Source: Dehalococcoidia bacterium (lineage in GTDB: Bacteria; Chloroflexota; Dehalococcoidia; Tepidiformales; Tepidiformaceae). From it: a DNA stretch of 64,000 bases. Location of the stretch: the NCBI GenBank assembly GCA_022824925.1, contig JAJDYW010000024.1:1-64000 (forward strand). Direction: 5' to 3'. Position numbers and translations under genes: made by a program. The notes beneath the pieces were generated by a model that saw only the letters and a program-made list of their open reading frames with translations, searched no databases and was not told the DNA's origin. Of this stretch, positions 7,044 through 15,305 are shown piece by piece. Within the stretch, counting starts at the first letter, position 1, and each line of letters starts with the position of its first letter.

Positions 7044-8960
7044 CTAGGTCGGCCTCGATTTCCCCTCGAAGGTGGGATCGTTCTGGTCGATCCAGAGCTC
7101 CTGGCTGAGGTTGGTCCCCATCTGGATAAAGAACGGCCCGGCCCGATGGACGTAGGGCCATTGCAGAACCTGGACGAGACCGCCACAGACCTGAACGTGG
7201 CCCGAACCGGCATCGCCCGGCATGAACCGCTGCGCCTCCAGGAGGATTTGCTGGGCTTCCTCCACATCGAACGTATCGAAGGCCTGCGTGATGTAGTCCT
7301 CCATCGTGTCGGTGTGGTAGCCGTAGAAGTTGAGGAACCCGCGGGCGCTGCTGGAGTAGACCGAGGCAAAGCGGGTGCGGGGATCGGGGCTGACCCACTG
7401 GTCCCAGCCGCCAAGGTAGCCGACCGGGTTCTGGCCGGAGACGTTGTACTCGAGCAGGGTGGCCACGGGGATGGCCTCGATCGACCACTTATCGGTCCCG
7501 AGGTTCTCGTTCATCATCGCCGGCCACCACTCCTTGATGGACTGGTCGGCCAGGTCGACGATGACGGGGGTGAACAGCTCGTCGTCGAAGTCCTCGGCGC
7601 CGCCCTGCTCCCAGAGCGCACGCGCCTCCTTGATGTCGTCGTCCTTGGGCTGGCGGTAGCCGGGCATCTGCAGGAGCTCCTCCTGCGGCAGGGCCCACGA
7701 GGTGAAGGGCCAGTTGATCCCCGGGTTGGGCCGCGCCAGGCCCTGGAAGACGATCTGGGCGGAGAGCACGCGGTCCCAGGCCATGAACATGGCCTGCCGG
7801 ATGGCGGGAACGGCGAGCGCGTCGTTGATGGTCGGGTTGTAGGCGAACTCGAGGTTGTTGTTCGGGTTGCCGTACTGGATCAGGTTCGCATCCGTGGCCG
7901 CGTGCACGGCCTCGATGACGTCGTTCTGGCGCGTCGTGAACTCGTCCACCTGCTTCTGCTCGAAGGCAAGGCGCTGCGGGTTCACGTCGGTGCCGAGGTC
8001 GGTGTGGTACCACTCGTCGGCCATGCCCGGGATGGTCCCGTCGAGGCGGAGGAAGTAGTCGTCGTTGCGGACGAAGCGGCCGCGGGTCAGCGGATCGAAC
8101 TCTTCCGCGATCCAGGCGCCCGTCCCGACGATGACGTCGGGGCTGAAGGTGCCGAAGTTGTCCTCGTCCTCGAGGCTGGTCGCAACCTCGGGGTGCATGA
8201 TGACGTTGAACTCCTCGGCGGCCATGTCGCTCAGCCACGTCACGGCCTTCTGGCTCATCGTGACCGTGAAGGTCGTGTCGTCGATGTAGTCGACGTTCTC
8301 GATGGGGCTGTAGATCTGGCCGCTGCGGTAGAAGTTGGGAGCCTCTTCACCGTTCTGAAGCGTGCCCGCACGCTGGCGCTCGATGTTCCAGCGAACGTCG
8401 TCCATGGTGAGGGCGCGGCCGTTGGCCGGGGCCTTGTTGTGCCAGCGGACATCGTCGCGAATGGTGAAGGTGTAGGTGAGCTCGTCGGGCTGCTCGGGCA
8501 GGCCGCGGGCGATCTCGCCGCCGATGGTGAAGGTCTCGGGGTTCGTGAACTTGATGAGGTTGTTGTAGCAGTTGCCCGCGGTGTAGGCGATGCTGCGGTA
8601 CAGCTCGCGGTGGAGGTCGAGGGTGGTACCGGTGAGCGTACCGATGGAGCTGTAGAAGCTACCATCGACGGGGCCCATGGCCCCGGCCGCCTGGGTGGGC
8701 GCGGGGGTGGCCTCCTGGACCGCCTCGCGGGTCGCCTCTGCGGCGGCCTCGGTGGCTGCAGCTTCGGTGGCCGCAGCCTCGGTAGCGGCTGCCTGGGTGG
8801 CGGCTGCCTGGGTGGGAGCCGGGGTCGCTACGTCGTCGTCATCGTCGTCGTCACCGCACCCCACGGCTACAAGGGCGCCGGCGCCCACGGCGCCGGCGGC
8901 AGTAGCCTTGAGCACGGTCCTGCGGCTAAAGCGCCTTCGGGTCCAGTAGTTCTCCCGCAT
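7044..8960 (-). CDS. Peptide-type ABC substrate-binding lipoprotein (SBP family 5), Tat-dependent
   Basis: A 638-aa family-5 binding protein. Residues 11-18 (FSRRTVLK) are a Tat motif and Cys35 in VAVGC is a lipobox, so it is probably exported folded and then lipidated. The mature N-terminus is seven aspartates, then a Thr/Ala/Pro linker with repeated ATEAA units. The binding domain follows from about residue 90, with LPEQPDELTYTFTIRDDVRWHNKAPANGRALTMDDVRW giving the family pattern. The ATG at 8960 was preferred over an upstream one because GGAGGGAA lies 8 nt before it and the signal peptide begins there. It heads the importer operon. Confidence 0.93.
   Translation of the reverse strand: MRENYWTRRRFSRRTVLKATAAGAVGAGALVAVGCGDDDDDDDVATPAPTQAAATQAAATEAAATEAAATEAAAEATREAVQEATPAPTQAAGAMGPVDGSFYSSIGTLTGTTLDLHRELYRSIAYTAGNCYNNLIKFTNPETFTIGGEIARGLPEQPDELTYTFTIRDDVRWHNKAPANGRALTMDDVRWNIERQRAGTLQNGEEAPNFYRSGQIYSPIENVDYIDDTTFTVTMSQKAVTWLSDMAAEEFNVIMHPEVATSLEDEDNFGTFSPDVIVGTGAWIAEEFDPLTRGRFVRNDDYFLRLDGTIPGMADEWYHTDLGTDVNPQRLAFEQKQVDEFTTRQNDVIEAVHAATDANLIQYGNPNNNLEFAYNPTINDALAVPAIRQAMFMAWDRVLSAQIVFQGLARPNPGINWPFTSWALPQEELLQMPGYRQPKDDDIKEARALWEQGGAEDFDDELFTPVIVDLADQSIKEWWPAMMNENLGTDKWSIEAIPVATLLEYNVSGQNPVGYLGGWDQWVSPDPRTRFASVYSSSARGFLNFYGYHTDTMEDYITQAFDTFDVEEAQQILLEAQRFMPGDAGSGHVQVCGGLVQVLQWPYVHRAGPFFIQMGTNLSQELWIDQNDPTFEGKSRPT
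8743..8817. repeat. Five 15-bp tandem repeats encoding the Ala/Thr/Glu linker
   Basis: Five consecutive 15-bp units (8743-8757, 8758-8772, 8773-8787, 8788-8802, 8803-8817) each of the general form GCxGCCTxGGTxGCx on the plus strand. On the coding strand they give the repeated Ala-Ala-Thr-(Glu/Gln)-Ala linker of the binding protein. Period divisible by three keeps the frame, so copy number could vary without breaking the gene. Confidence 0.8.
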
Positions 8961-9163
8961 GCAGTTCCCTCCACCGCCCTTTGTGGCGTGTGATCCGCAG
9001 GAGCATACGAAATGCCGGATCAGGGAGTCAACGGCAAAACACCAGCCACGGCGCACTACTCGTCGTAATGTTCCCCATTCTTTGCGGATGTACTGCCCCG
9101 GGCGCGGCTGGCCATGACCGGGCGCGGGGCCTAGGCTTGAAGGCGACCGCAGGAGGAGTGCCC

Positions 9164-9600
<437 letters not shown>

Positions 9601-9604
<4 letters not shown>

Positions 9605-10050
9605 CCGCCGCGGTAGCCGGTCACGGGGTCGTACACGCGGATGCCGTCGAAGCGGCGGAAGTCGACGTCGTGGGTCCAGACGGTGTCCACGCCGTGCTGG
9701 CGCATGAGGGCCACCAGGTGGGCATCGTGGACGACGCCGCCGTAGGTGTCGTGCCGTAGTGCCACGTCACGCAGGATCGACCACCCATCGCTCGTGTCGC
9801 TCGCGAACCGCACGTGGTCCAGCGCAAGCACCTGGTCGATGCTCGCAAAGGCCTGTCGCACGGATACCGGCCGCGAGGGGAGCGTCCGGTGGGTCACATT
9901 GCGCAGGTAGGCGAGCACAGCGGGCGCGAACAAGACGACGGGTTCGGAACCACTCCAGGCGCCCGCGAGCGCCTCACGGGTGGCTTCGTGCTCCGGGGCA
10001 TCGACGTTCGTTTCGTAGATGAGCAGGTTGGCGTCGATCGTGAACGTCAC
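9601..10050 (-). CDS. PIN domain ribonuclease toxin (VapC family)
   Basis: A 149-aa PIN-domain protein. The first catalytic Asp is in MTFTIDANLLIYE, further acidic residues follow in the helix FASIDQVLALDHV, and the C-terminal pair is in VVHDAHLVALMRQHGVDTVWTHDVDFRRF, matching the 'D...A......G....T.D.DF' end of the family. VapC toxins are Mg-dependent RNases that cut tRNA or rRNA. Its ATG overlaps the stop of the antitoxin gene (ATGA), the usual arrangement. Its stop overlaps that of the convergent FTR gene by 4 nt. Confidence 0.9.
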
Positions 10051-10358
10051 GCCGAAGTTCTGGCCTGCGTGTGTTGGGACTCGCGATGTCCGGAGCCGAG
10101 GTCATGGTCGAGGTCCTCCTGGAGAAGGAACTCCTTGACCGCGGCCCAGTCGCTCAGGTCGACGCCTGCTGGACCGACCGTGCCCAGGTTCCAGGCGGGG
10201 CGCTCGAACGGCTCGGCGTCATTCGGCTTCTCCGCCTGTTTCTTCAACCCGGACGCAAGCAGATAGGTCGCAGCCTCTCCAAGGCTCAGTCCCTTGTCGG
10301 CGGCGTACTCGGTCAGCTCCCGGTGGATGTGGAGGTCGATGTTGAGGGTCGTGCGCAT
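10047..10358 (-). CDS. VapB-type ribbon-helix-helix antitoxin
   Basis: A 103-aa protein with an N-terminal ribbon-helix-helix: MRTTLNIDLHIHRELTEYAADKGLSLGEAATYLLASGL gives the beta strand, helix 1 and helix 2 of an RHH_1-like DNA-binding fold. The C-terminal half (WNLGTVGPAGVDLSDWAAVKEFLLQEDLD) is the likely toxin-binding tail. It is first in a two-gene operon with the PIN toxin. Palindromic and repeated sequence just upstream suits autoregulation. Confidence 0.85.
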   Translation of the reverse strand: MRTTLNIDLHIHRELTEYAADKGLSLGEAATYLLASGLKKQAEKPNDAEPFERPAWNLGTVGPAGVDLSDWAAVKEFLLQEDLDHDLGSGHRESQHTQARTSA

Positions 10359-10360
10359 GA

Positions 10361-10396
10361 TGCGTTGATGCTAGCACGAAGCGCATCAGCGCATCA
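10361..10396 (-). promoter_or_regulatory. Putative toxin-antitoxin operator
   Basis: Immediately upstream of the antitoxin ATG are a perfect 8-bp palindrome TGCTAGCA (10369-10376) and two perfect adjacent 8-bp direct repeats GCGCATCA (10381-10388 and 10389-10396). This compact array is what an RHH antitoxin or toxin-antitoxin complex would bind; the assignment is inferred from position. Confidence 0.5.
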
Positions 10397-10416
10397 CTGC
10401 GACGTGAGGCGATGCC

Positions 10417-11676
10417 TCAGGCAGCGCCGGCGGCGGCGACCGCCTTCTCCGCGGCCTCGCCGAGGCTCTCCGCGCGGATGACGTCGAGTCCGGCCTCGGC
10501 GAGGAGCGCCTCGCCCTCGGCGAGGTTCGTGCCGACGAGGCGCATCACGACCGGCACGTCGAGCCCGAGCTCCTTCTCCGCATCGATGACGCCCTGGGCG
10601 ATGATGTCGACGCGGGCCATGCCGCCGAAGATGTTGACGAGGATCGCCTTCACGGAGGGGTCCTCGCTGATGACGCGGATGGCGTTCACGACGCGGGCGG
10701 GGTCGTTCACGGTGCCGATGTCGAGGAAGTTGGCGGGCTCGCCACCGGCGAACTTGATCGTGTCCATGGTCGCCATCGCGAGGCCGGCGCCGTTGACGAT
10801 GCAGCCGATGTTGCCGTCGAGCTTGATGAAGTTGGCGACCCCGAGCTCGTCGGCGAGCACTTCGAGGCGGTCCTCCTCGTCCTTGTCCCGGAGCTCGGCG
10901 AGGTCCGGGTGGCGGTAGGTGGCGTTGTCGTCGACGGTGAACTTGGCGTCGAGGGCGAGGACGCGGCCCTCCTCGGTGACGACGAGGGGGTTGATCTCGG
11001 CGAGGCTGGCGTCGCTCTCGACGGCCGCGCGGTAGAGGTTGCCGACGAGCGTGTTGAGCGCTTCGGCCTGATCGCCGGCGAGCCCGAGACGGGCGGCGAG
11101 CGTGCGGCCGATGTAAGGCTCATAGCCGGAGGCGGCGTTCACGGGAATGCGCACGATCGCGTCGGGATCGTTGGCGGCGACGACCTCGATCTCCTGGCCG
11201 CCCTCGGTCGACGCCATGATGAGGGGCGCCGCCTGGGCGCCATCGACGATGATCGCGAGGTAGAACTCGCTGGCGACGGCGGACTGTTCCTCGACGAGGA
11301 CGTTCTTCACGAGCTTGCCCTCGGGTCCCGTCTGGATGGAGACGAGGTGCTTGCCGAGGATGCCGGCGGCTTCCTGCTCGGCCTCCTCGGCCGTGCTCGC
11401 GAGGCGCACGCCGCCGACACGGTCGCCGAGGACCTGGCCCTCGTTGTTCCCCGGGTCGGAAGTGAGGCGCTCGTACATGGCGGCGGTCTCGCCCTCGGCA
11501 ACGAGGCGGCCCTTGCCGCGCCCGCCAGCGTGGATCTGCGCCTTCACGACGACCTTGCCGCCCAGCTCCTCGGCGATCGCGCGGGCTTCCGCGGGCGTGG
11601 CGGCGACGCGTCCGCCGGGGACCTCGACGCCGTACTTCGCGAAGAGCGCCTTCGCCTGGTACTCGTGAACCTTCAT
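10417..11676 (-). CDS. sucC: Succinate-CoA ligase, ADP-forming, beta subunit
   Basis: A 419-aa SucC. It starts with [20 protein letters not shown], followed by the ATP-grasp glycine loop [34 protein letters not shown] and the CoA-binding C-terminal domain with [31 protein letters not shown] and [19 protein letters not shown]. It catalyses the substrate-level phosphorylation step of the TCA cycle with SucD. It is somewhat longer than the E. coli enzyme (388 aa). The sucD gene normally follows directly, but here the next gene downstream is the antitoxin after only 58 nt, so sucD has been separated. Confidence 0.96.
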   Translation of the reverse strand: MKVHEYQAKALFAKYGVEVPGGRVAATPAEARAIAEELGGKVVVKAQIHAGGRGKGRLVAEGETAAMYERLTSDPGNNEGQVLGDRVGGVRLASTAEEAEQEAAGILGKHLVSIQTGPEGKLVKNVLVEEQSAVASEFYLAIIVDGAQAAPLIMASTEGGQEIEVVAANDPDAIVRIPVNAASGYEPYIGRTLAARLGLAGDQAEALNTLVGNLYRAAVESDASLAEINPLVVTEEGRVLALDAKFTVDDNATYRHPDLAELRDKDEEDRLEVLADELGVANFIKLDGNIGCIVNGAGLAMATMDTIKFAGGEPANFLDIGTVNDPARVVNAIRVISEDPSVKAILVNIFGGMARVDIIAQGVIDAEKELGLDVPVVMRLVGTNLAEGEALLAEAGLDVIRAESLGEAAEKAVAAAGAA

Positions 11677-11779
11677 CGTTCCTCCGGGGCGGCCGCGAAC
11701 GCCGTCGGGGGCGGGCCGTCTCCCGCGCGCAGCCTACCGGCGCCCGGTGACTCGGGAAACTCCGGGGAGACGCGCGCGC

Positions 11780-13426
11780 TCAGGCGATGTGGTCCGGCTC
11801 GCGGGCGGCGTTCATGCCGGCGATGTAGCCGAAGGTCATGCCGGGGCCGAGGGTGCCACCGGCTCCGCCGTAGACCATCGCCGTGACGCCCGCCATGGCG
11901 TTCCCCACGGCATAAAGCCCGGGGATGACCCCGCCGGTCGCGCGCAGCACCTGCGCCTTCGCGTTCGTCTTCGGGCCGCCCTTGGTGCCGAGCGCGCCGG
12001 ACTCGATGCGGGCCGCGTAGTAGGGCGGCGTGTCGATGGGGCCGAGGGTGGTGAAGGGCGCTTCCTGCCAGCGGTCGCCGTTGTAGCTGTCGTAGGCGCT
12101 AACACCGCGGTTGAAGTCGGGATCCTCGCCGCGAGCGACGCCCTCGTTGAACCGTGCGACCGTCTCCTCGAGCCCGGCGGCGTCGACCCCGATCTCCGCT
12201 GCCAGCTCGGCGAGGGTGCCGGCGCGGCGGATCCAGTCGGGGGCGTCGGGGCCGACGGGGTGGCGGGCGATGGGCGGCTGGTACCGGCTGTCGACGACCA
12301 GCCAGGCGGGCAGGTTGATGAACTCGAAGGTGTTCGGGTCGAAGGTGTGGAAGGCGTGCCCGACGGCGTTGTAGTTGGCCGCCTCGTTCATGAAGCGCTT
12401 CCCGTAGCGGTTGACGATGATGGAGCGGGGCCATGTGCGCTCGGCGAGGATGAGGCGGGCGAAGGTGCGGCCCCGCATCTCGTCGCCGGGGACGTGGATG
12501 CCGGGGATCCACCAGGCCTCGCTCATGTTGCCGAGGGCGGCGCCCGCGCCCATCGCCATGAGGAGGCCGTCGCCCTCGTTCTCGGGGGTCGAGGTGGGGG
12601 CGGTCATGGGGCCGCGCAGGAACGCCTTCACGAGGTCCTCGTTCCACTCGAAGCCGCCGGAGGCGATGACCACGGCCTTGCGCGCCTTCACGTAGTAGTC
12701 GGCGCCGTCGCGCTCGGCGCGAACGCCGACGACCGCGTCGTTCTCGTCGAGGACGAGCTCGCGGGCGCGGGTGGCGGTATGGAGGGGGATCTCGCGGTCG
12801 AGACAGCCCTTGATGAGCGAGCCGGCCAGCGCCTGGCCGGTCGAGCGCATGTCTCGAGCGCGGCGGGTCTCCATCACGTCCTCGGGAATGCCCTCGACCT
12901 GCCTGGAGTCGATCTCCAGCATGGTCGCCGGGAAGAAGACGGCGTCGGGCTGGTGGTTGACGCGGTCGGCCCAGGGGCCGAGCTCCTCGAAGGGGAAGAG
13001 GTCGTTATCGAGGGAGCGCCCACCCTCGGGCTTCCCGCCGGGGTTCTCGGGGTGGTAGTCGGGGTAGCCCTCGAAGACGTGCAGGGAGACGGGCGTGTTC
13101 TCCTCCATGTAGCGCAGCATCTCGGGCCCGGTATCGACGAGGGTCTCGACGAGCTCGTCGTCCATCATCCCGAGGGAGAGGGAGTTGAGGTAGGCGAGGG
13201 CGTCCTCGCGCGAGTCCTCGATTCCCGCCTCGGCCATGTGGTGGTTGTTGGGAACCCAGAGGACGCCCCCGGAGAGGGCGGTGGTGCCGCCCACCGCCCC
13301 GGCGCGCTCCAGCAGGGCGACCTCCGCCCCGTTGTCGGCGGCGAGGATGGCGGCCGTGGTGGCGCTCGCGCCGGAGCCGAGCACGGCCACATCGACTTCC
13401 AGGTCCCACCGTTCGGGAAGCGCCAT
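11780..13426 (-). CDS. FAD-dependent oxidoreductase of the fumarate reductase / 3-ketosteroid dehydrogenase family
   Basis: A 548-aa flavoprotein. The N-terminal FAD-binding loop is VDVAVLGSGASATTAAILAADNG with ERAGAVGGTTALSGGVLWVPNN directly after it; the latter is typical of 3-ketosteroid delta-1-dehydrogenases and urocanate/fumarate reductase relatives. The C-terminal FAD segment reads TGGVIPGLYAVGNAMAG and ends with GGTLGPGMTFGYIAG. The middle cap domain contains RFMNEAANYN and the catalytic-type SGALGTKGGPKTN. The ATG at 13426 follows GGACAGGAGA. The substrate may be a steroid-like or other cyclic ketone, but this cannot be fixed from sequence alone. Confidence 0.9.
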   Translation of the reverse strand: MALPERWDLEVDVAVLGSGASATTAAILAADNGAEVALLERAGAVGGTTALSGGVLWVPNNHHMAEAGIEDSREDALAYLNSLSLGMMDDELVETLVDTGPEMLRYMEENTPVSLHVFEGYPDYHPENPGGKPEGGRSLDNDLFPFEELGPWADRVNHQPDAVFFPATMLEIDSRQVEGIPEDVMETRRARDMRSTGQALAGSLIKGCLDREIPLHTATRARELVLDENDAVVGVRAERDGADYYVKARKAVVIASGGFEWNEDLVKAFLRGPMTAPTSTPENEGDGLLMAMGAGAALGNMSEAWWIPGIHVPGDEMRGRTFARLILAERTWPRSIIVNRYGKRFMNEAANYNAVGHAFHTFDPNTFEFINLPAWLVVDSRYQPPIARHPVGPDAPDWIRRAGTLAELAAEIGVDAAGLEETVARFNEGVARGEDPDFNRGVSAYDSYNGDRWQEAPFTTLGPIDTPPYYAARIESGALGTKGGPKTNAKAQVLRATGGVIPGLYAVGNAMAGVTAMVYGGAGGTLGPGMTFGYIAGMNAAREPDHIA

Positions 13427-13510
13427 CGTTCTCTCCTGTCCGCGTTCGCTCGCGGGCCACCAGAGACCGGCCCGCCGGGATGGGCGCATCCTACCCGGCC
13501 CGCCTGAGCG

Positions 13511-15154
13511 CTACAGGGGGCAGGTGGTGGCGGCGATGTGGGCGCCTTCGAGGTAGGCGAAGAGGTTGCAGGCGGGGGTGAGGGGGACGGTGCCTTCCTC
13601 CGGCTCGGGCTCGTAGACGCGGAAGCTTGGGGCATGGTTCACGAGGGCGAACCAGAAGGCGTTGTGCCCGGGAAGGCGGGCCAGCTCCTCGCCGGACTCC
13701 CCGACAAGGGCGCCCTCGGTGGCGGTCCAGCGGGCGCCGCTCTCCGTCGTCGCGATGCGGCTCCCGGCGTCGTAGGCGACGACGCGTTCGGCAGGGGCGG
13801 CGTAGGCGCGCCCGCCCGAGCGGTCGGCGGTGGCGAAGACGACGACGCGGTCGCCGCCGATCTCGTCCTCCAGGAAGTCCTCCTTGCCGAGCAGGAGGAT
13901 GGGGTAGCCGACGACCTCGCCGTGGAGGCGGACGGCATAGACGCTTTCCTTCACGGCGAGCGGCCCGCCACGGTCGGGGACGGGGAACATGAGGCCCGAG
14001 CTGGCGAAGTACCCTGCATAGGCCACGCCCTCGCCGTAGTCGCGGAAGTGGCCCGTGTCGATGTCGAGCACGAGCGTGTCGGGGTGGTCGGCGAGCCATT
14101 GGTCCCAGGTGGTGTGGACGACGGGCAGGATGTCGAGCCGGACGCCGCTCCCGACGAGGTCGCCCCAGACGGGCTCGCCCGTGAACTGCTCCCAGAGGGT
14201 GTTGGTCGTGCGGTCGTACATGAGCTTGTTCGAACGGTAGAGGAGCCCGCTCGTACCGAAGCGGTAGACCTCATCGCCGACGCGGCCGTCGTAGAGGATC
14301 GCGCTGCCGCAGAGGGTGCAGTAGGCGAGCGACACGGGGACGCCGCCAACGGTGTCGTTCACCATCTCGTGCCAGTCGATGATGCGGCGGGGGTAGGCGC
14401 GCGCATCGCCGTTGATCTCGACGCCGATGACGCGGTCCTTCGGGCCGATCCAGGCGGCCGCGTCCCGGGCGTTCACGAATTCGGGGTGCTCCAGGGGCGG
14501 GATACCATCGACACGCACGCCCCCCCAGAAGACCTCCTGGGCGGAGAGCAGGCGGGGCTTGTCCGGATCGAGGAAGGCCCCCATCTCCTCCTGGATGCCC
14601 TCGATGAGACGGTGCTTGAACTCCACGTAGAGGCGGGAGTCGTCCTCCGGGGTGCGGGCGCCGAGCTCCTCCGTGAGGGGGAAGAGCGGGTAGGGGTGGT
14701 CGGGCGCCTTCGGGCCGAGGAGGCGGTAGGCGAAACCGCTGTAGGGAACGGGCACGGCGGCGAGGTCGATGAGGTAGGGGAGCCAGCGGTCGTCCTGCGC
14801 CATCGCGTCCAGCAGGTCGTAGGTCGACTGGGAGGTGTCGGGGAAGAGGACGTAGCGGTTCCAGAAGTCGATCTCGGTCCAGTAGATGAGCCCGAGGATG
14901 TCCTCGTCGGCGATCTCGTCGGGGCGGACGGCGGGCGCGGCGGCCGTGGGGGACGGGGTCTCGGGCGATGCGGTCGCCACCTCCGGGGAAGGCGTGGCGG
15001 TGGTCGCCCCGGTCGTGGGGGTGGCGGTGGCGGGCGCCGGGGAAGGGGCGGCCGTGGGGGTGGAGGCCGGGCGGTCGGCCGGCGAGCCACCGCAAGCGAG
15101 GGCCAGGCCGGCAAGGCACGCGAGCGCGACGAGGACCGTCCGGAACATGGCCAC
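13511..15154 (-). CDS. DUF3179 domain lipoprotein
   Basis: A 547-aa exported protein. Residues 1-21 form a lipoprotein signal ending LALAC, followed by a long Thr/Pro/Ala/Ser linker to about residue 75. The folded part matches DUF3179: RVIGVEINGDARAYPRRIIDWHEMVNDTVGG, VSLAYCTLCGSAILYDGRVG, FGTSGLLYRSNKLMYDRTTNTLWEQFTGEP, and the late CNLFAYLEGAH. The YCTLCGS cysteine pair is a conserved hallmark; the molecular function of the family is unknown. The start could equally be the Met two codons in (15148). It is divergent from the large secreted protein at 15306. Confidence 0.9.
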   Translation of the reverse strand: MAMFRTVLVALACLAGLALACGGSPADRPASTPTAAPSPAPATATPTTGATTATPSPEVATASPETPSPTAAAPAVRPDEIADEDILGLIYWTEIDFWNRYVLFPDTSQSTYDLLDAMAQDDRWLPYLIDLAAVPVPYSGFAYRLLGPKAPDHPYPLFPLTEELGARTPEDDSRLYVEFKHRLIEGIQEEMGAFLDPDKPRLLSAQEVFWGGVRVDGIPPLEHPEFVNARDAAAWIGPKDRVIGVEINGDARAYPRRIIDWHEMVNDTVGGVPVSLAYCTLCGSAILYDGRVGDEVYRFGTSGLLYRSNKLMYDRTTNTLWEQFTGEPVWGDLVGSGVRLDILPVVHTTWDQWLADHPDTLVLDIDTGHFRDYGEGVAYAGYFASSGLMFPVPDRGGPLAVKESVYAVRLHGEVVGYPILLLGKEDFLEDEIGGDRVVVFATADRSGGRAYAAPAERVVAYDAGSRIATTESGARWTATEGALVGESGEELARLPGHNAFWFALVNHAPSFRVYEPEPEEGTVPLTPACNLFAYLEGAHIAATTCPL

Positions 15155-15305
15155 CAGTGTAGGGCGGGGCGTCCCACGGCTTGCTTACGCCTGCCTAACC
15201 GCCGGCTTGTAGGCGAGCCCACTGGCCCGATTGAGACTTGGTCCCTAGTCTTCTCAGGTCACATTCGCCCTGGGAAGCACAGCGGCCCAGGGCCCTGGAG
15301 TTCGC

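Noticed and set aside
6714..8993. Very long plus-strand reading frame opposite the ABC binding protein
   Set aside because: It is antisense to a clear SBP family 5 gene. The sequence is low-complexity Val/Gly/Asp/Leu text from the high GC content and matches nothing.
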